The position numbers were made by a program, and so were the translations under genes. From positions 22,627,700 to 22,691,699 of the forward strand of contig CM072515.1 in assembly GCA_036898135.1 (NCBI GenBank): a DNA stretch of 64,000 nucleotides, written 5' to 3'. Positions 58,639-64,000 of this stretch are shown here, piece after piece. Source of the stretch: Oncomelania hupensis. Taxonomy: Eukaryota > Mollusca > Gastropoda > Littorinimorpha > Pomatiopsidae. Below the pieces are notes generated by a model. The model saw nothing but the letters and a program-made list of their open reading frames with translations, did not search any database and had not been told where the DNA came from. Numbering within the stretch: the first letter of the stretch is position 1; the number at the start of each line of letters is the position of its first letter.

Positions 58639-59577
58639 CTGGGGGAAAAAACAATTGTCACAAAATGTACATGATGGTAATGATAATGATACTGCTGCTG
58701 CTGATGATGATATGATCAAAGTAAACAAGCTTTCACTACATATCATGATCGAAGCAAACAAGCTTTCATTATGTGCTAATAATCCTGTTTTACTTGGTTC
58801 AGAAGTAGTGTTAAGAGATTCTTCTAAACATCCATGACGTAATTACTTGAGCATGATGACTGATGTGGTGTTTAAAAGAGTTTGCTTTCACTATACAGCT
58901 ACCAGCAGCTGAATATGAATAGCACTAGCTAAAGTGTATCTGAAGCTATGAAAAAGGTTGCTGTCTGGCCACTTTTAATTTAATTTGATTTACAAATAAT
59001 TACACCAATTTAATTATTGTACTTTCTAGAATTGATTACTGTAATTCCACACTCTCTGACGCTCTTGGCTATCTCAATTCTCATTAAGAAAATTCAAAAT
59101 GTCCAGAATTATGATGCCCGTTAATATTCCGCTCAAGTAAATTTGACCATGTCACTCTTCTTCTGTCCATTCACTGGCATCCTGTGGAGAGGCATATTCA
59201 TCATAAAGTTTAGTCCCTTTGCTTAAGTGTCCTGAACTCCACTGCCTGTTACACTCGTTGTTGGTTTTATCAGTAGGTGATTCAGCCCCAATGCTTGAAT
59301 CCTGATAAGTGTAACTCGGATTCGTTTATCCACGCAACCTGTTCACTCAGCAACAAGGCAGGAGTCGTCGTATGAAATTTTCCAACTTTATTCAGCGTAC
59401 ATCAACAACTGCATACAATCGCTTTTCACTTTCTCTTTACAACTTTCAACTTTCTTTTGAAACAGTGCGGCACATATGTAGTCTCTCTATACTCCAGAAA
59501 AATTTAGAACACTCCAGCGTGACGCACCACAACCAATCAAAACAAACTTCGTCATCACTGTCTTACGTCATATAATC

Positions 59578-61008
59578 CATGGGTGCCACCAAGAAATTTT
59601 CCAAAATCTGAAGGCAGGCGTCCGGGGCCACCCAGGCCCCGATGGGGTCCTGGCGTAACGCCCTGGTAGGAGGTTAGGGGGGCAACGCTCCCCGATAGAA
59701 AATGTTTACAATATTCAAAGCCAATTTAGAGGTCTCTCGTGAAAGCTGAAGAATGATTTACCACTATACATACAAGACACTCACAAAGAACAAGAAAAAA
59801 ACTACATAAAAAGACCAGGGCCTAACATTGGCAAAGGTGACTAAGCCCCCAGACTTAGTCAATGCAAATGGGAAACACATATGAACAATCAGAAGCATAG
59901 TTAAGATTGTTTAAACATTTTGTGCATGTGTATAAGAGGTGAGAGAAAGAAAAGCAAACGCACACAAATATACACAATCAGGGGCGGATCTTTCCATTGT
60001 TGAGGGGGTGTGCAAAGTGCAGTAATGCAAAGTGGCGTAGCCACAAGCACGAGCCTGCGAAGCCCCCCCGGAAAAATTTGAAAATAATGGTTAAAATCTG
60101 TGCAATCTGGTGCATTTTGGGCATTATTTTAAGGACTGAAAATAGTATTGTTTTGTGCTAAAAGTCCTCTTTAAGTTTAGTACTCCCCCCCCTTCCTCCC
60201 ACACACACACACAAACACCCCTCTGCAAACTCTGATGATAAAATTTACAATAGCAGAACATCTTGCATAAAGGCTTATACAAAGACAGATAAAGTTACTG
60301 CAAATAAAACAAGAAATAGCCACTCACATCAGTTTTATTCAAAACTGACCTGATGCATGTACAAGTTTGGTCACACAAAAAAAAAAAAAAAAAAAAAAAC
60401 ATAACTAATTTGGAGGTACATGAAACTGTGTGGTGAGTGAGAATTAGTAATTTTTTTCTCTTCTTTCTTCTCCTTTTCTCCCTCCTAAGTCCTTTTCTTT
60501 TTCTTTTTCTTTTTTTTGGACCGCCAGGGGGGTGTGCACATGCACAAGTGGCACAAGAACAAGATCCGCCCCTGCACAAGAACAAAAAGCATTGTTTTGT
60601 TTTGTTTTCAAACCAGGCTGATCCAATTTTCTCAGCCACAACCGGCATTCATCGCCATCAGGATCAAACTTATCTGACATCCATTCCCATCTCCACTTAT
60701 TCTTCATTCCCTTATCTACCTCTCACGCTTTTTTCTTTCCAGTATCGGTATTTTCCTCTAAAAACGGCATGATTGGAACACAAAGTCACAATATCCATGC
60801 TTCAGTCTCAGGCCGGAAGTCATCAACCGGATACGCGGGTTATGCCCCTTTCAGCTGTGCATCTTTACACAAATCTGATGCAAATCTTGTTTCGTTTACT
60901 TTTATATAATTTTTTTTTACGATTTTATTTTCGAAAAATCGGATTTCCGATTGTAGGCTTCAGCAAAAATCTGATTTTCCGACTGTAGGCGGAAAGGTGG
61001 CACCCATG
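59578..61008. mobile_element. DNA element with CATGGGTGCCACC ends, nested in LTR B
   Basis: Perfect 13-bp inverted ends are flanked by TATAATC (7 bp) at 59571-59577 and 61009-61015. The 1431-bp unit carries a further insert (59979-60574) and no transposase. A superfamily is not certain; the CA...TG ends resemble the hAT-like elements nearby. Confidence 0.85.
59979..60574. mobile_element. Small hAT-like element, innermost layer
   Basis: Ends CAGGGGCGGATCTT (14 bp, last base pairs imperfectly) with CACAAT/CACAAG at 59973-59978 and 60575-60580 (five of six). Its left subterminal sequence (ggttaaaatctgtgcaatctgg) is also in the element at 6330-7140, linking the two families. Confidence 0.8.
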
Positions 61009-61770
61009 TATAATCTTATTTAGGATAGAAGCGTCTCGTAGTTACCACTAGATTTATCTACAAGCTTTGATCGATAATAAACAACCAACTCTAGAAAATT
61101 CTCAAATAATATCAATCAAATAATATCAATCAACTAAAATTATCAACGTTATACAAAGCTTCTTCTAACAACAACGCAAAATCAAATCAAAGGTAAATAC
61201 ACTCTGTTATAGAATGCTTTGCAAAATAAAACGATCGGATCTATCGTGCGTGTCTCACATGTACTATCGTGCGCGTCGCAAACGTAACACTGCCCCTCAA
61301 CATATTGTTGACCTTCTTCACATTTATATACCTTCTAGACAACTTCACTCTTCCTCTGACTCCCGTCTATTTGCAGTTCCATTTGTGCATACGAAATCAT
61401 ATGGTTAACGTGCTTTCTCTTATCAGGACCCTAGTATTTAGAACAAACTGCCTGTTTCTCTCAGAAATTCATCTTCAATTCAGTTGTTTAAATCCTCTTT
61501 TAAATCGATAAAACAGATCTACAAAGTCAAAGTTCGAGTGTAGGTGTGTGAGCTTGAGTGAGTGAGTGTATGCGAGTCATAAGTTTTTAAATATAAGGTT
61601 ACTGTTAATAGTTAAATGAGTTTTCCTCATTTTGTTTTATAGTTAAAGTTGTGTACTCATGTAAGCACCTAGAGCTAAGTCTAGATTATGGGCATAATAT
61701 TAATAAAAACAATAATACTATTATTATTATGTGTGTGCGTGTATGTATACATATAAATATATATCTATAT

Positions 61771-62852
61771 CAGGGTGGAGAACAACTGAATCAAGAAATC
61801 TCTGAAATCCGGCCGGGGCTCAGAGGCCAAGTCCCGGTATTCGCCCCCTGGAAGAAAATGCATTTATGCAATTTTGAAAGTAATTTAGGGCCTCTCGTGA
61901 AAACAAAAAGCAAAAAGTAAACATGAATAGAAACAAACAAAAAAAAGAATGTTTTATGCACATGTCTTTCAAAAAAGTTAAGAATCTTGATTTGTAGGCC
62001 TAACAAAGTTTGAGGTCCACCACTGTTACACACAAACTCCACATTTCCAATTTTACTGGGCACACGTTTGTCTATTTGTTAGATGTAAACAGGCAAAATT
62101 TTTTATAACTTTAGAGATATTTAGGGGTACGTTAGTAAAAACACCACATCTTAGGTATTAGTGACTAGTGTATAGATATAAATGAAATAAAATGCAAATT
62201 GAACAGAAATAAATTCTATTTTGATTATCTACCTTTTTATACTTCTCTTGTCATGTCTTGTTTTTTTATTACTCCATGTGTATAATTTAAAAAAAAAAGT
62301 TTTAAAAAGTCCAAACAAGCCCCCTCCTCTTCTTCAGTGCACTTTCATGCCAGTCTGAAAGATCATATGCATGCACACTACTGACACTAATTGTCTAACT
62401 CTAATGTCAGTACCGATCTCTTCCTCCGACTCCAAGTCCATTTTTCTCACTTTAATGTCTGATAAATGGAAGCCTGTAAACTCCCCTTCATCAGTCGAAG
62501 AATCCAAACCATCCCTTTTAGGCACACACACACAAAAAAAAATGGAAAAAAAAATCGAAAAAACAAACGCATCACAGAGAAAACGTGTGGAAATGCAGTC
62601 GAATGTTTTCACAACAGAATAAACCGGAAGTCAATTGCCGGAAGTCTCGCAATCTTTAAAACAACGCGAGAATATAACCACATGGTTGATATGGACGCTT
62701 TTGGACGTTTTGCCTGTTTAGACCTTTGGCCACTTTTGGCCATTATACCCAGTAAAGGGTAGCCCCTCAGCTTCTCACACTCGGAACTCAATATTTTTTT
62801 CTCGGAAATGCAAATGCATTCTGCAGAAATCCGCGGAAAATTCTCCACCCTG
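61771..62852. mobile_element. hAT-like element family CAGGGTGGAGAA, long copy 2, duplication CTATAT
   Basis: CTATAT flanks it at 61765-61770 and 62853-62858. Co-linear with the copy at 55789, including the minus-strand stretch RDGLDSSTDEGEFTGFHLSD (about 62420-62520). Confidence 0.92.
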
Positions 62853-62859
62853 CTATATT

Positions 62860-63536
<677 letters not shown>

Positions 63537-63630
<94 letters not shown>
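63537..63630. repeat. (TG)n(TA)n microsatellite
   Basis: Short TG run followed by about 38 TA units, 50 bp from the donor of exon 1. Confidence 0.95.
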
Positions 63631-63635
<5 letters not shown>

Positions 63636-63679
63636 TTTCACAGAAGACACAATAACATTATTATAAAAAATACACTTAC

Positions 63680-63757
63680 TTGGCCTTTTTAGCCATCTGC
63701 AAGTTGAGCTGCAAGACAATCTCTGCATGCTCTGTGTTTAGAGCATCGTATTCATGT
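63680..63757 (-). CDS. Coiled-coil gene, exon 1 in window
   Basis: The exon encodes HEYDALNTEHAEIVLQLNLQ and continues MAKKA before a GTAAGT donor. The chosen acceptor reads ttcacag. The frame stays open upstream, and a second acceptor (ttaccag, ending at 63793) would extend the exon to 63792, adding DLKLQFNVYVHR. The exon ends in phase 2 and joins exon 2 exactly. It is the first exon visible, but the leading partial codon means at least one exon lies further 5'. Confidence 0.75.
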
Positions 63758-64000
63758 CTGTGAACATAAACATTGAATTGCAGCTTCAAGTCCTGGTAAC
63801 CGCAAAGGGCACCACGCCATGCAACAATATAATGATAAATCAGCCTTTTCGTTTCAACACAGTTTAAAGTTAAAAGCATGTCCACAAAGTATGGAGCGCT
63901 ATCAAATGTTAGCACAGCACACAATTATGACTCCAGAAAAGCATAAATAATTATTAAGTTCTGTCATAAATATAATCAGAAAGGTCTTCCAGTAAAACTT

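Larger units (their letters stand above)
59247..61289. mobile_element. Solo LTR B, interrupted
   Basis: TGTTAC...GTAACA with CTGCC at 59242-59246 and 61290-61294. Removing it restores the LINE frame (NSTAPQHIVDLL). Without its insert it would be about 612 bp, near LTR A (643 bp). Confidence 0.92.
58990..61720 (+). pseudogene. LINE reverse-transcriptase C-terminus and 3' end, host of a nested stack
   Basis: The left part (58990-59246) ends with a frame reading VLNSTA; it resumes after the LTR as PQHIVDLLHIYIPSRQLHSS SDSRLFAVPFVHTKSYG and has a 3' end with gtactcatgtaagcacctagagc and an (ATT)n tail (about 61715-61730). It is the same family as 41020-41690. Frameshifts and stops inactivate it. 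Confidence 0.8.

Noticed and set aside
59247..61289. Full-length LTR retrotransposon or viral gene set
   Set aside because: Only a solo LTR is present; the internal DNA is a nested transposon, and no gag, pol or env sequence was seen.

Overview
The window looks like intronic DNA of a metazoan, most probably a marine mollusc. The signs are long AT-rich introns with consensus GT/AG splice sites, a mix of jockey/CR1-like and RTE-like LINEs, tRNA- and 5S-derived SINEs, many hAT-like elements, interstitial CCCTAA repeats, and a dispersed family rich in TGACCTTGA. No bacterial, organellar or viral gene block is present. The host assignment is inference from these repeat families, not from a recognised gene.

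One host gene spans almost the whole window on the minus strand (63757 down to the stop at 2442). I could read 27 coding exons from splice sites and reading frame, about 875 codons. All but one of the 26 junctions keep phase. The product is a long alpha-helical coiled-coil protein with an acidic Ser/Asp-rich insert (26895-27095) and a basic, Ser/Pro/Arg-rich C-terminal tail (2734-4313). I do not recognise the gene. Its 5' end lies beyond the right edge of the window, or within the last 250 bases.

The introns are packed with mobile elements, many with exact boundaries. (1) 1-1230: a degraded LINE endonuclease next to a promoter-like block of 17 contiguous heat-shock pentamers and a TATA box. 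(2) 4.5-11.6 kb: a small inverted-repeat element carrying telomere-like repeats, a TGACCTTGA repeat, two hAT-like elements with 5-bp target duplications, and two SINEs. (3) 14.0-25.8 kb: two inverted copies of a 1.95-kb terminal-inverted-repeat element that encodes a conserved 103-residue acidic ORF; one copy is split by a jockey-like LINE that is itself split by a smaller retroelement. (4) 28.3-31.4 kb: a Harbinger-like Myb/SANT gene and a pogo/Tigger element. (5) 34.5-37.5 kb: an RTE-like LINE with an 11-bp target duplication, interrupted by a hAT-like element. (6) 41-49 kb: LINE 3' ends, four hAT-like elements with 6-bp target duplications, and a solo LTR. (7) 52.5-54.9 kb: head-to-head RTE-like LINE copies with an inverted 5' segment. 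(8) 55.8-62.9 kb: two more hAT-like elements and a four-layer nest (LINE, solo LTR, DNA element, small hAT-like element). (9) 62.9-63.6 kb: long ATCT and TA microsatellites.

The most unusual collective signal is the density of CA...TG-ended elements with clean 6-bp (eight cases) or 5-bp (two cases) target duplications, as reported for hAT sub-lineages; two of them still encode BED-finger or hAT dimerisation-region fragments. I did not find a clearly new gene system. The best candidates for undescribed biology are the 103-aa ORF element pair flanking host exons 16-18, the telomere-repeat inverted-repeat element, the tRNA/5S chimeric SINE, and the heat-shock promoter block.
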